DNA of 64,000 bases from the NCBI RefSeq assembly GCF_000024885.1, contig NC_013512.1:682001-746000 (forward strand), read 5' to 3'. A model generated the notes under the pieces. The model saw only the letters and a program-made list of their open reading frames with translations. It was not told the origin of the DNA and did not search any database. The DNA is from Sulfurospirillum deleyianum DSM 6946. Lineage in GTDB: Bacteria > Campylobacterota > Campylobacteria > Campylobacterales > Sulfurospirillaceae. Positions 51,448 to 60,500 of this stretch are shown piece after piece. The first letter of the stretch is position 1; each line of letters starts with the position of its first letter. A program made the position numbers and the translations under genes.

Positions 51448-53496
51448 ATGAATCATTTTAAGCAAAAATATTTACCTACATTATTTTTTATTTTTATTTT
51501 TTGTTCACTCACTATAGCGTATATTGTGCTTGTTTTTATTAATTATGATGCAAATAAAACGATGATGGAAGGTTTGGTTAAAACAAATCAATTAAATATA
51601 GTAAAAGGCTATAAACGTCAAATTGACGAATGGCTTTCCGTAAAAAAACGCATTGTATTTTCTGCTTCAACATTTCTTTCTCCTCTTGATCCAAAAAAAA
51701 ACTATCATGAAATAAGACAAATTTTACAAAATGCTATTACAACAGGTGAATTTAGAAGTGTTTATATCGGATATGAAAATAATGCTTTTGTAACAGGTAT
51801 TAATTGGAATGCACCTAAAGATTATTTCCCAACACAACGACCGTGGTATACTGTTGGTAAAAAACGCAATGAAGTGACCATTACATTGCCTTATATTGAT
51901 TCGGATCTATTTAAGGATGTTATATCTATTGTTTCTCCAGTTTATAGAAATCATGAGTTGATTGGTATATTGTCGAGTGATCTTATTTTAGATGCTATAC
52001 AAAAAGAGATTCTTTCTATTAATTTGCCTTTTAATGGATTTGCATTTTTAGTAAGTAAAAATGGTCAAATTCTTCTAAGCCCTGATGGATTTAGTGAACA
52101 CAAATGCTCAGGTTGTGAGCCTGCAATTTCTGCAATTTTGTCCAATGAAAAGAATGTAGGTACAACAACATATCTTCATAATGGTGAAAAATATTTGGTA
52201 TTTTATGAGCCATTAGAAAATAGTGATTGGATTTTTGCAACTGTTTTAAATGAAGAAAGTATTTTTGGAGAATTGGACGAACAATTATTTGGAAATGTAA
52301 TTATGGCTATTTGTTTTGGACTCTTTGGTGTTTTGGGAGTTTTGTTCTTTCTATTTTTATCACGTAAAATTTTTGAACACAAACGTTTATTAGACTCTTT
52401 TGCTCATAGTAATGTTCAGGCGATGGCAATTGTTGATAAAAAAAAGCATATTGTGTTAGCTAATGAACCTTTAAAGAACTTTCTAGCATTACATGAATCT
52501 ATAAAGGTAGGACAACCTCTTGTCTACTTACAAGAAAGAGAGGGAAAGCAAGGCTTGATTCAAACAATCATTGATTCTGTAAATGAAGTTATGAATGAGA
52601 CACTAAATGCAAAAATAATGCAGTTGCCCAATGAAGAAACTTCAGAATGTTACGTTCTTCAAGTCATGCCAATTATTGAAAAAAATGAAAAAATAGAAGG
52701 ATGTGTTGTAACGATTAATGATATCACACATGAATATAGATTAGAGACACATGCTAAAGAACATGAACAAATTATGATTCAGCATAGTAAGATGGCAGCA
52801 ATGGGTGAGATGGTGGGAGCCATTACACATCAATGGCGCCAGCCTTTAGCCGCTCTTTTAGTACTTATGGGGATGTTGCGTGTTCAAGTGAAAGATAAAA
52901 TGATCAGTGAAGAAAGATTGGTTGAAAGCTTTGATAAAGCAGTTGAAATTGTAAAATTTATGGAACAAACATTGCAGTCTTTTAAGTCCTTTTATAAAAC
53001 GGGACAAGAAAGAGAATATTTTGATTGCGCAACAGTGATTGAGGAGGTTGTCAGTATTTTAAAACCAATTGCACGTATCCACAATATAGATCTCTCTTTT
53101 ATATATGATTACAAAAAAGATTATCCTTTGTTTTCTTACCCTAATTATCTCAAACAAATTTTAGTGAATCTTGTCTCAAATGCAAAAGACGCTATCTTAG
53201 AAAAAAACAGTAATTCTTTTGAGGGACATATTATTATTTCTTTGGAAGAAGGTACAGATGGTTATACGATTTGTGTTGAAGATGATGGACTTGGTATTCA
53301 AGTAGAATTTGAAGAAAAACTTTTTAAGGCAATGCAAACCACAAAAGGTACTAAAGGGACAGGGCATGGTCTTTATTTATGTAAGTTATTGGTTGAGAAT
53401 AAGCTTGGCGGGAGCATTCATGTTCACTCTTTATCCAATCCAACTATTTTTTCACTCTTTTTGCCTAAAGGAAATTCATGGACAAAAATGTCTTAA
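51448..53496 (+). CDS. Sensor histidine kinase with dCache and PAS domains
   Basis: 682 residues. TM1 is at about 11-33, and a dCache domain (about 40-270) has FPTQRPWYTVGK near 130 and a Cys pair HKCSGCEP near 215 (no His after it, so not heme). TM2 is at about 285-307, a PAS domain at about 320-435 (NVQAMAIVDKKKHIVLANEPL), then the H-box MGEMVGAITHQWRQPL and ATPase boxes (LVSNAKDAI, EDDGLGI, TKGTGHGLYL). The stop overlaps the response regulator start by 19 bases. Likely senses the TorA-like enzyme's substrate or a related compound and controls the locus. Confidence 0.88.
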   Translation: MNHFKQKYLPTLFFIFIFCSLTIAYIVLVFINYDANKTMMEGLVKTNQLNIVKGYKRQIDEWLSVKKRIVFSASTFLSPLDPKKNYHEIRQILQNAITTGEFRSVYIGYENNAFVTGINWNAPKDYFPTQRPWYTVGKKRNEVTITLPYIDSDLFKDVISIVSPVYRNHELIGILSSDLILDAIQKEILSINLPFNGFAFLVSKNGQILLSPDGFSEHKCSGCEPAISAILSNEKNVGTTTYLHNGEKYLVFYEPLENSDWIFATVLNEESIFGELDEQLFGNVIMAICFGLFGVLGVLFFLFLSRKIFEHKRLLDSFAHSNVQAMAIVDKKKHIVLANEPLKNFLALHESIKVGQPLVYLQEREGKQGLIQTIIDSVNEVMNETLNAKIMQLPNEETSECYVLQVMPIIEKNEKIEGCVVTINDITHEYRLETHAKEHEQIMIQHSKMAAMGEMVGAITHQWRQPLAALLVLMGMLRVQVKDKMISEERLVESFDKAVEIVKFMEQTLQSFKSFYKTGQEREYFDCATVIEEVVSILKPIARIHNIDLSFIYDYKKDYPLFSYPNYLKQILVNLVSNAKDAILEKNSNSFEGHIIISLEEGTDGYTICVEDDGLGIQVEFEEKLFKAMQTTKGTKGTGHGLYLCKLLVENKLGGSIHVHSLSNPTIFSLFLPKGNSWTKMS

Positions 53497-54188
53497 AACG
53501 ATTTAGCGAGTTACGTATTTTACTGGTAGAAGACGATACATTACTTAGAGGCATTATTTTTGATGCTCTGAGTCTTTATTGTCAACATGTACAATGTGCT
53601 GAAGATGGAGAAGAAGGTTTACAATGTTTTCATAATGGAAATTTTAATGTAGTAATTAGCGATATTAATTTACCAAAAATGAGTGGACTTACTATGTCTC
53701 ACGAGATCAGAAAAGTCAATGAAGAGATATCAATCATTATTTTAACTGCATATGATACGACGGATAATATTTATGCTTCAATGGATATATGTGCATGTGC
53801 TTTTTTACATAAGCCATTTGAATTAGAACAATTATACAACACATTATTAATGTGTATTGGGAAAATTGCTTCTAAAAATCACTGGATTGATCTAATGCGA
53901 GGATTCTCTTATAATATAAAATCAAAAGAGCTTTTTTTTGAAGAGAAAGAGATTCATCTAACAAAAAATGAATCAAAATTGCTATCAATTTTAATAGAAC
54001 ATTTTGGAAAAACGGTGAGTTTTGAAAATATCGAAGGTAACGTATGGTACGACAAAAGTGCTACTCCTGAAACCATACGAATGCATATCAATAAACTTCG
54101 TTCAAAAACATACTATGAGCTCATTGAAAATATACAAGGCTATGGTTACAAACTTTTACCAAAGATATCTATTGCTTTAGAAAAATAA
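53478..54188 (+). CDS. OmpR-family response regulator of the TorA-like locus
   Basis: 236 residues. Receiver domain (about 12-125) with VEDD, Asp in NVVISDINLPKMSG and Lys in LHKPFE, then a winged helix (about 150-230) with HLTKNESKLLSILIEHFGKTVSFENIEGNVW. It is paired with the dCache/PAS kinase by overlap. The position between the porin and the cytochrome/TorA-like operon, and the shared direct repeats before both, suggest it activates them. Confidence 0.88.
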   Translation: MDKNVLKRFSELRILLVEDDTLLRGIIFDALSLYCQHVQCAEDGEEGLQCFHNGNFNVVISDINLPKMSGLTMSHEIRKVNEEISIIILTAYDTTDNIYASMDICACAFLHKPFELEQLYNTLLMCIGKIASKNHWIDLMRGFSYNIKSKELFFEEKEIHLTKNESKLLSILIEHFGKTVSFENIEGNVWYDKSATPETIRMHINKLRSKTYYELIENIQGYGYKLLPKISIALEK

Positions 54189-54234
54189 TTTTCTCCTTTC
54201 TTTTTTTATAATCTGCATACTGCTTCTTGATTTT

Positions 54235-54265
54235 TATACTTTCTTTACACTTTTTCTTTACACTT
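54235..54265. promoter_or_regulatory. Direct-repeat operator upstream of cytochrome/TorA-like operon
   Basis: Three repeats: TATACTT (54235-54241), TACACTT (54246-54252) and TACACTT (54259-54265), about 35-65 bases before the start of the cytochrome gene. The first two have the same 11-base spacing as at 50117, and the flanking T-rich bases also agree. Confidence 0.55.
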
Positions 54266-54297
54266 GTTTTTGAAGTTAAATCATAAGGAGATGATTG

Positions 54298-54888
54298 ATG
54301 AAACAAGATGTACGATTTAAAGCATTATTATATTTGAGTGCTTTCCTAACCGGTTCGCTGTTAAATGCAGTAGATGTTTTTCCAAAAACAACACTTGAAT
54401 TGACAAGTGAATCTGGAGAAATATTAGGAAGTATTACACCAGGTTCAAAGCTTATAAAGCTTGATGAAAAAAGCGATAAAAGTTTGGTTATGGTGAGTGG
54501 TTGGAGTGCCTATGGTGAAGAGAGTGTTGTTTTTCAAAAGATTGGACAACGTGTTGTGTATGCTCTTTTAAAACCAAATGCCTTTAAAAATATTGAAAAA
54601 GGTAAAAGTCAGACAGATGACTATGATGCAGAATGGATACCAAGCCAAATTAAAGGGTGGGTCAAAAATTCTGATTTAACATCTAATCAAGAAGATGTGT
54701 GGAAAGAGGGAGCCAAACTCTTTGGTGAGCGTTGTGGTTCATGCCATCAAGCACATCCATCTGATGAATTTACTGTTAATCAATGGCCAAATATTGTCAA
54801 AGCAATGAAAGATCGTGCAGGACTTTTACCTGAACAGCAATGGCAATTAACAAAATACATGCAAGCTCATGCAAAAGATGCAAAATAA
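54298..54888 (+). CDS. Monoheme cytochrome c, TorC C-terminal-like electron donor
   Basis: 196 residues; the ATG at 54298 follows AAGGAG with 7-base spacing. A signal peptide (ALLYLSAFLTGSLLNA), an SH3-like beta domain (about 30-130) and a C-terminal heme domain with CGSCH and TVNQWPNIVKAMKDRAGLLPEQQ. This mirrors the C-terminal part of TorC and the small cytochrome next to the TMAO/DMSO reductase of Campylobacter (the Cj0265c/Cj0264c pair). It should pass electrons to the molybdoenzyme encoded nine bases later. No NapC-like TorC part is present. Confidence 0.85.
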   Translation: MKQDVRFKALLYLSAFLTGSLLNAVDVFPKTTLELTSESGEILGSITPGSKLIKLDEKSDKSLVMVSGWSAYGEESVVFQKIGQRVVYALLKPNAFKNIEKGKSQTDDYDAEWIPSQIKGWVKNSDLTSNQEDVWKEGAKLFGERCGSCHQAHPSDEFTVNQWPNIVKAMKDRAGLLPEQQWQLTKYMQAHAKDAK

Positions 54889-54897
54889 GGAAGAGAG

Positions 54898-57366
54898 ATG
54901 AAAAACAGTGCAAGAAGAGAATTTCTCAAAACTAGTTTATTAGGTAGTGCAGCGGTTGTTAGTAGTGTAAATACTTTAAATGCGGTTGATATGGCAAGTG
55001 GACCTATTTTGGATGAGTCGCAAAAATACAGCGCGTCACACTTTGGCGCGTTTAAAGCACATACAAAAGGTGGACAATTCACGGGAGTAAGTGACTTTGT
55101 GGATGATAAATTTGCAACACCTATGATTCAAGCCCTTCCATCTAGAACATACTCTCCAACACGTGTAAAATATCCTTATGTACGTGAAGGGTATCTGAAA
55201 AATGGACACAAAAGTGATACCTCAAAAAGAGGTAGTGAAAAATTTATTCGTGTGTCTTGGGATGAAGCATTGGAACTTGTTGCAAAAGAAGTTATGCGTG
55301 TTCAAAATACCTATGGGTATAAAAGCATATATGCAGGAAGTTATGGTTGGTTTTGTGTTGGTAAACTAAACAACCCTCAACGTTTGATGAATCGTATGAT
55401 GAAAATTGCAGGTGGTTATGTCGGTCGTACGGGCGATTACTCAACGGGTGCAGCACAAGTTATTATGCCGCATGTATTGGGCACAAATGAAGTGTATGAA
55501 CAACAAACATCATGGGATATGGTCCTAAAACATGCTAAAAATGTTGTATTTTGGGGAGCTGATCCAATGATAACGAATCAAATTGCATGGGAGATCCCAG
55601 CACACGAAGCATATGGTTATATGAATGAACTTAAAAAACTCAGTGAGGCAAAGAAGATCAACGTGATGTCTGTTGATCCTGTTGCAAATGATACACAACG
55701 TTATTTTGAAGGTGAGCATATTCGTATAAGACCTAATACAGACGTCGCCATGATGTTAGGTATGGCACATCACCTTTATGCAACAAAAATGTATGACCAA
55801 GAATTTATTAAAAAATATACCGTAGGCTTTAAGCAATTTGAGCAGTATCTTGTCGGTGAAACAGATAAGACTCCAAAAACTCCTGAATGGGCGGAGAAAA
55901 TCTGTGGTGTTTCTGCCAATACCATACGAAAATTTGCAGAGAAATTGATGAAAGAACGCTCTATCCTTATGGCTGGTTGGGCAACCCAAAGAGCAGATCA
56001 CGGTGAGCAGTTTCACTGGATGATGGTAACGTTATGTGCGATGATAGGACAAATCGGTTTACCTGGTGGAGGTTTTGGATTTAGTTACCATTATGCAGGT
56101 GGTGGTACACCAACAGCAGATGCTCCTGGACTTACCGGTATTTCAACCAATATCGTCAGTGATAAAGAAGGTCCATGGACAAAATATAAACCGTTTAACA
56201 TTCCAGCCGCAAAAGCGTTTGATATGATCGCAAATCCTGGTAAAAAAATTCAGTTTAATGGTAAAGAGATTGTCTATCCAGACATTAAAATGATCTATTG
56301 GGCAGGTGGAAATCCAATGCATCATCATCAAGATCGTAATGCGATGCTCAAAGCGTGGAAAAAACTCGAAACAGTTATCGTTCATGAACCACATTGGACA
56401 TCCACTGCGCGTATGGCAGATATCATTCTTCCAACAACGACAGAGATTGAGAGAAATGATATTGAAAGAGTTGGTGATTATTCATCAACCCATTTCTTAG
56501 CATTACAAAAAGCAGTTGAACCTGTTGGCGAATCTAAGGATGATTTTGAGATTTGTAGAGAGATTTGTAAACGATGGGGATATGAAAAAGAGTTTGCTGA
56601 GAACAAAACACCAATGCAATGGTTAGAGCAGTTCTATAGTGATGCGCTTGCACAAGGGGTTGAAAAAAATATTTCGATTCCAAAATTTAATGAATTTTGG
56701 AAGATAGGTTATGTGAAATTTGAAACACCTCAATCTGCAAAAGAGTATGTTAGACATGCTGATTTTAGAGAAAATCCAATGTTAAATCCATTAGGTACTC
56801 CTTCTGGAAAAATCGAAATTTTCTCAAAAATAGTTGATGGCTTTAAATATGAAGATTGTAAAGGGCATCCAATGTGGTTTGAGCCAGTAGAATGGCTTGG
56901 TAGTCGAAAAGCGACAAAAAGCTCACTTCATCTGCTTTCACCACATCCAAAATATCGCTTACACTCACAATTAAGCAATACGTGGATTCGTGATCTTTAT
57001 GAAGTGAATGGAAGAGAACCTATTTGGATTCACCCAGAAGATGCAAAAAAACGTGGTATTAAAAATGGTGACATTGTAAGAGTCTTTAATGAAAGAGGTT
57101 CAACGTTAGCAGGTGCTATTGTCACTAACGCAACATCTAAGGGCGTTCTTAGAATGTGTGAGGGAGGATGGTATGATCCATTGGAGGCAGGTAAAATTGG
57201 TACGATGTGTAAACATGGGGATGTCAATCAATTAACAATTGATAAAGGCTCATCAAGTCTTGCTCAAGCAAATATTGCAAATACTGCACTAGCAGAGATT
57301 GAAAAATATACAGGTGTTATTCCTAAAATTACGGTTTTTGAAGAACCTAAAACTGCAAGAAAATAG
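54898..57366 (+). CDS. torA: TorA/BisC-type molybdoenzyme (probable TMAO/DMSO reductase)
   Basis: 822 residues of the DMSO reductase family with no iron-sulfur Cys motif, as in TorA, DorA and BisC. A Tat signal (SARREFLKTSLLGS) directs export. The Mo ligand is Ser182 in GDYSTGAAQVIMPHVLGTNEVYEQQTSW, read against known TorA. MGD-binding motifs include GWATQRADHGEQFHWMMVTLCAMIGQIGLPGGGFG and SNTWIRDLYEVNGREP. It should reduce trimethylamine N-oxide or a related N- or S-oxide in the periplasm. The exact substrate cannot be read from sequence. Codons differ little from neighbours. Confidence 0.9.
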   Translation: MKNSARREFLKTSLLGSAAVVSSVNTLNAVDMASGPILDESQKYSASHFGAFKAHTKGGQFTGVSDFVDDKFATPMIQALPSRTYSPTRVKYPYVREGYLKNGHKSDTSKRGSEKFIRVSWDEALELVAKEVMRVQNTYGYKSIYAGSYGWFCVGKLNNPQRLMNRMMKIAGGYVGRTGDYSTGAAQVIMPHVLGTNEVYEQQTSWDMVLKHAKNVVFWGADPMITNQIAWEIPAHEAYGYMNELKKLSEAKKINVMSVDPVANDTQRYFEGEHIRIRPNTDVAMMLGMAHHLYATKMYDQEFIKKYTVGFKQFEQYLVGETDKTPKTPEWAEKICGVSANTIRKFAEKLMKERSILMAGWATQRADHGEQFHWMMVTLCAMIGQIGLPGGGFGFSYHYAGGGTPTADAPGLTGISTNIVSDKEGPWTKYKPFNIPAAKAFDMIANPGKKIQFNGKEIVYPDIKMIYWAGGNPMHHHQDRNAMLKAWKKLETVIVHEPHWTSTARMADIILPTTTEIERNDIERVGDYSSTHFLALQKAVEPVGESKDDFEICREICKRWGYEKEFAENKTPMQWLEQFYSDALAQGVEKNISIPKFNEFWKIGYVKFETPQSAKEYVRHADFRENPMLNPLGTPSGKIEIFSKIVDGFKYEDCKGHPMWFEPVEWLGSRKATKSSLHLLSPHPKYRLHSQLSNTWIRDLYEVNGREPIWIHPEDAKKRGIKNGDIVRVFNERGSTLAGAIVTNATSKGVLRMCEGGWYDPLEAGKIGTMCKHGDVNQLTIDKGSSSLAQANIANTALAEIEKYTGVIPKITVFEEPKTARK

Positions 57367-57383
57367 TTTCTGATATTTGATAT

Positions 57384-57416
57384 AAGTAGCCTTTTATAAA
57401 AGGCTACTTTATTTCT
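57384..57416 (+). terminator. Rho-independent terminator after torA
   Basis: AAGTAGCC and GGCTACTT flank TTTTATAAAA, giving a 26-base perfect palindrome at 57384-57409, followed by TATTTCT. It lies 17 bases after the torA stop and isolates this operon from the cytochrome and qcr genes. Confidence 0.85.
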
Positions 57417-57529
57417 GAATTTCTATTATTTGTTAATAGTGTCAGAAAATCTATCTATTTTTTTTCTTAACATTTTTTTCTTATTTTTTTTTAATATGAT
57501 TTTGCCAATATATTTTTAAGGAGAGTAAA

Positions 57530-57823
57530 ATGAAACCAATCATAAGAACAATAGCGATGGTTACACTAGTTTGTGGTGTAAGTGTTCAAGCAACACCCCT
57601 TTACACGAAGTGTGTTGTCTGCCATGGTGCAGCGGGGGAGAAAGTGGCATTAGGGAAAAGTATGATTATTAAAGATATGAGCAAAGCAGACTTCATAGCA
57701 GCGATGCAAGGCTATAAAGATGGCTCTTACGGTAAAGAGCAAAAAGCTCTTATGAAAGCCCAAGTCGGTGCTCTAAGCAATGCACAAATTGAAGAGATCG
57801 CCTCTTTTGTGACAAAGAAGTAA
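57530..57823 (+). CDS. Periplasmic cytochrome c553-type protein
   Basis: 97 residues with a signal peptide (IRTIAMVTLVCGVSVQA), the heme motif CVVCH (near residue 29) and a Met ligand candidate in the C-terminal helices (LMKAQVGALSNAQIEEIASFV). Small class I cytochromes of this type carry electrons from the bc1 complex to oxidases or peroxidases. qcrA starts four bases after its stop, so it is probably in the same operon. Confidence 0.9.
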   Translation: MKPIIRTIAMVTLVCGVSVQATPLYTKCVVCHGAAGEKVALGKSMIIKDMSKADFIAAMQGYKDGSYGKEQKALMKAQVGALSNAQIEEIASFVTKK

Positions 57824-57827
57824 GACC

Positions 57828-58328
57828 ATGGCACAAAACAGACGCGATTTTATTGGCATGGCATTGGGCGGTGTCACGGCTGTCGGCGGGGTCATGGCGC
57901 TAGGAGCCATGAAGAAGACATGGGATCCACTTCCCAGCGTACAATCTGCTGGATTTATTACAGTGGACCTCTCCCCGATGCAAGAGGGAGAGTTAAAAAC
58001 ACTTCAATGGAGAGGGAAACCCATCTTCGTTTTGAAGAAGACCGCAGAGATGAAAAAAAATGAAAATCGTGATGTAGTGGCTGGGAATAAAAACTATACG
58101 GTCATTATAGGTCTTTGTACGCACTTAGGATGTATTCCAACATGGGTTCCTGCAAAAAAAGAGTTTCTCTGTGCCTGTCACGGCGGCGTCTTTGATGCCA
58201 GTGGTGTTAACACATTTGGACCACCACCACGTCCTATGGATATTCCTCCTTTTAAAATCGATGGCGAGAAACTCGTTCTCGGTGAAGAAGGACCAGAATA
58301 TAAAAAACTAACCGCTAAAAAAGCATAA
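57828..58328 (+). CDS. qcrA: QcrA, Rieske iron-sulfur subunit of the bc1 complex
   Basis: 166 residues. A Tat-type N-terminus (NRRDFIGMALGG) anchors the protein. The [2Fe-2S] ligands are visible in CTHLGC (near 102) and CACHGG (near 122), and GPPPRPMD closes the cluster domain. Transfers electrons from menaquinol, via cytochrome b, to QcrC. First of qcrABC. Confidence 0.95.
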   Translation: MAQNRRDFIGMALGGVTAVGGVMALGAMKKTWDPLPSVQSAGFITVDLSPMQEGELKTLQWRGKPIFVLKKTAEMKKNENRDVVAGNKNYTVIIGLCTHLGCIPTWVPAKKEFLCACHGGVFDASGVNTFGPPPRPMDIPPFKIDGEKLVLGEEGPEYKKLTAKKA

Positions 58329-58339
58329 AGGAGGCAATC

Positions 58340-59596
58340 ATGGCAGAGATTAGAAAAGCAGATGGGTTTGTTGATTGGCTCGATCAGCGTTTGGCGGTTA
58401 AAGCGTTTATGCGTGTAATGATGACAGAGTATTGGATTCCCAAAAATATCAACTTCCTCTGGGCGATGGGTGTTGTTTTGGTTGTTCTCTTTTCCATTCT
58501 TATCGTCACAGGTATTTTTCTTTTAATGTACTACAAACCTGACATTAACCTAGCATTTGATAGTGTCAACTACACGATTATGCAAGAAGTTGAGTATGGT
58601 TGGCTTTGGAGACATATGCACGGTGTAGCAGCCTCTGCTATTTTCCTTGTCATTTATATTCATATGTTTACAGGTATCTATTATGGCTCTTATAAAAAAG
58701 GGCGTGAGATGATTTGGCTGACTGGTATGGCACTTTTTGGTCTCTTCTCCGCAGAAGCCTTTAGTGGGTATATGCTTCCATGGGGACAGATGAGTTACTG
58801 GGCAGCACAGGTTATTACCAATCTGTTTGGTGGTATTCCAGTCATTGGTGAAGCACTGGTTATTTGGATTAGAGGTGACTTTTTAGTTGCTGATGCGACC
58901 TTGACACGTTTCTTTATGTTGCACGTGCTTTTATTGCCATTAGCCATTATTTTAGTCATTGCGATTCACTTCTACTCTTTACGTTTTCCTCACGTTAACA
59001 ATCAAGAATCAGAAGAGCTTAATTTTGATGTGGAAGCTAAAAAATACTTAGACGGTAAAAAAGCTGAATCTAAAGTGGTTCCTTTTTGGCCAGTATTCCT
59101 CTCCAAAGATTTCTTTGTTGTGGGTGTTGCCCTTACTATTTTCTTCTATTTAGTCTGTTACCACTTTGATTTTGCGATGGATCCCATTAACTTTGAACCA
59201 GCCAATACCATGAAAACACCTGCACATATCTATCCTGAGTGGTACTTCTTGTGGAGTTATGAAGTGTTACGTGGCTTCTTCTTTGATATTGGTGGTATTG
59301 CGGCTATGGATATTGGTTTAGCAGCATTTGGATTTGCGAATGTTATTTTTATGCTTCTTCCATTCCTTGATAGAAATACAGACCATGTTGCACCTGCACA
59401 CAAACGTCCCATGTTTTTTGTTTGGTTCTGGTTGTTACTCATTGATATGATTGTGCTTACCGTTTATGGAAAATTACCTCCAACAGGAGCTAATGCATGG
59501 GTAGGTTTCTTTGCGGCATTAAGCTTTATTTTACTCTTTGTTGCCCTACCAATTATTACCAAAATGGAAGCAAAATGTCAGGGAGGTTGTAAATGA
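58340..59596 (+). CDS. qcrB: QcrB, cytochrome b subunit of the bc1 complex
   Basis: 418 residues with eight or nine membrane helices. Heme b ligands lie in helices with WRHMHGVAASAIFLVIYIHMF and MLHVLLLPLAIILVIAIHFYSLRFPH. The quinol site motif PEWY occurs in HIYPEWYFLWSYEVLRG. It holds the quinol oxidation and reduction sites. qcrC starts inside its last codons (four-base overlap). Confidence 0.95.
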   Translation: MAEIRKADGFVDWLDQRLAVKAFMRVMMTEYWIPKNINFLWAMGVVLVVLFSILIVTGIFLLMYYKPDINLAFDSVNYTIMQEVEYGWLWRHMHGVAASAIFLVIYIHMFTGIYYGSYKKGREMIWLTGMALFGLFSAEAFSGYMLPWGQMSYWAAQVITNLFGGIPVIGEALVIWIRGDFLVADATLTRFFMLHVLLLPLAIILVIAIHFYSLRFPHVNNQESEELNFDVEAKKYLDGKKAESKVVPFWPVFLSKDFFVVGVALTIFFYLVCYHFDFAMDPINFEPANTMKTPAHIYPEWYFLWSYEVLRGFFFDIGGIAAMDIGLAAFGFANVIFMLLPFLDRNTDHVAPAHKRPMFFVWFWLLLIDMIVLTVYGKLPPTGANAWVGFFAALSFILLFVALPIITKMEAKCQGGCK

Positions 59597-60459
59597 GAGA
59601 ATTAAAAATCTTAGCGGTTGTCGTATTCTTTACCGCTGTTGTTTATTGGGGTGTTGAGCCCTTTGCTCACTCACAAATGCATCCTCATGTTGCCCCCGCG
59701 GATTATACTTTTAAAGAGTTAGGCGCTTCAGGTAAAATAGGCGATGCGACCAAAGGTGCAGAGACGTTTTTAAGTGCAGGCTGTACGGGATGTCACTCAC
59801 TCAATGTTGCAGGTATGCCAGCACCCATGGATGATGCCTCAGCTTCTGCTTCCTTTGGAGTGGTACCACCTGATTTAAGTACAGCGGGTGCTATTTATGA
59901 TAAAAACTATTTAGCGGAATTGATTAAAAATCCAACGAACGCGCTTAAAGTAGAGCATAAATTTGATGAAACACGTCCTCATCCAATGATTGCGTTTTAT
60001 GGTACAGGTGGAGATTTGGATCAAGAAGTCGCAGACATTGTGGCGTATCTTCAAAGTATTGCGCCTAAAGAGATTAACGATAAACAAGTCTATGTTGATG
60101 CGTGTCAGAGATGTCACGATATGAAATATGACAAACTCCTAAGCCCAAGTGATAAAACAGCACTGAGCGCTTATATGGGAACCTTACCTCCTGATTTGTC
60201 TATTATGATTCGTGCCAAAAGTAAAGAGTATCTTCATACCTTTATTAACGATCCACAAAAACAACTTCCAGGTACGTCTATGCCTCGTGTAGGACTGACC
60301 CAAAAGGCTGAAGCACAAGTGATTGCTTACATGGAAAAAGTAGGAGATCGTAAAAAAGCAGAACGTGAAGACTTAGGCTATAGCTTAATTGGCTTTATGA
60401 TTATCTTTACACTCTTAGCGTATCTATGGAAAGTTAAAATCTGGAGAGAAGTTCACTAG
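59593..60459 (+). CDS. qcrC: QcrC, diheme cytochrome c subunit of the bc1 complex
   Basis: 288 residues with an N-terminal helix, two heme c motifs (CTGCH near 57 and CQRCH near 173), repeated PPDLS segments (VVPPDLSTAGAIY, LPPDLSIMIRAK), a likely Met ligand in PGTSMPRVGL and a C-terminal membrane anchor (LIGFMIIFTLLAYLW). Such diheme subunits replace cytochrome c1 in Campylobacterota. Confidence 0.93.
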   Translation: MRELKILAVVVFFTAVVYWGVEPFAHSQMHPHVAPADYTFKELGASGKIGDATKGAETFLSAGCTGCHSLNVAGMPAPMDDASASASFGVVPPDLSTAGAIYDKNYLAELIKNPTNALKVEHKFDETRPHPMIAFYGTGGDLDQEVADIVAYLQSIAPKEINDKQVYVDACQRCHDMKYDKLLSPSDKTALSAYMGTLPPDLSIMIRAKSKEYLHTFINDPQKQLPGTSMPRVGLTQKAEAQVIAYMEKVGDRKKAEREDLGYSLIGFMIIFTLLAYLWKVKIWREVH

Positions 60460-60461
60460 GA

Positions 60462-60485
60462 ACTTCTTTACATGTAAAAAGAAGT
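60462..60485. terminator. Bidirectional terminator containing TTACATGTAA
   Basis: ACTTCTTT (60462-60469) pairs with AAAGAAGT (60478-60485) with the loop ACATGTAA, between the convergent qcrC and response regulator genes. The palindrome core supplies the loop and part of the stem. Confidence 0.65.
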
Positions 60486-60500
60486 AGGTCTTTAAAAGGC

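Noticed and set aside
52108-52125. Cys pair HKCSGCEP in the dCache kinase as a heme c site
   Set aside because: CXXC is not followed by His, so covalent heme attachment is not expected.
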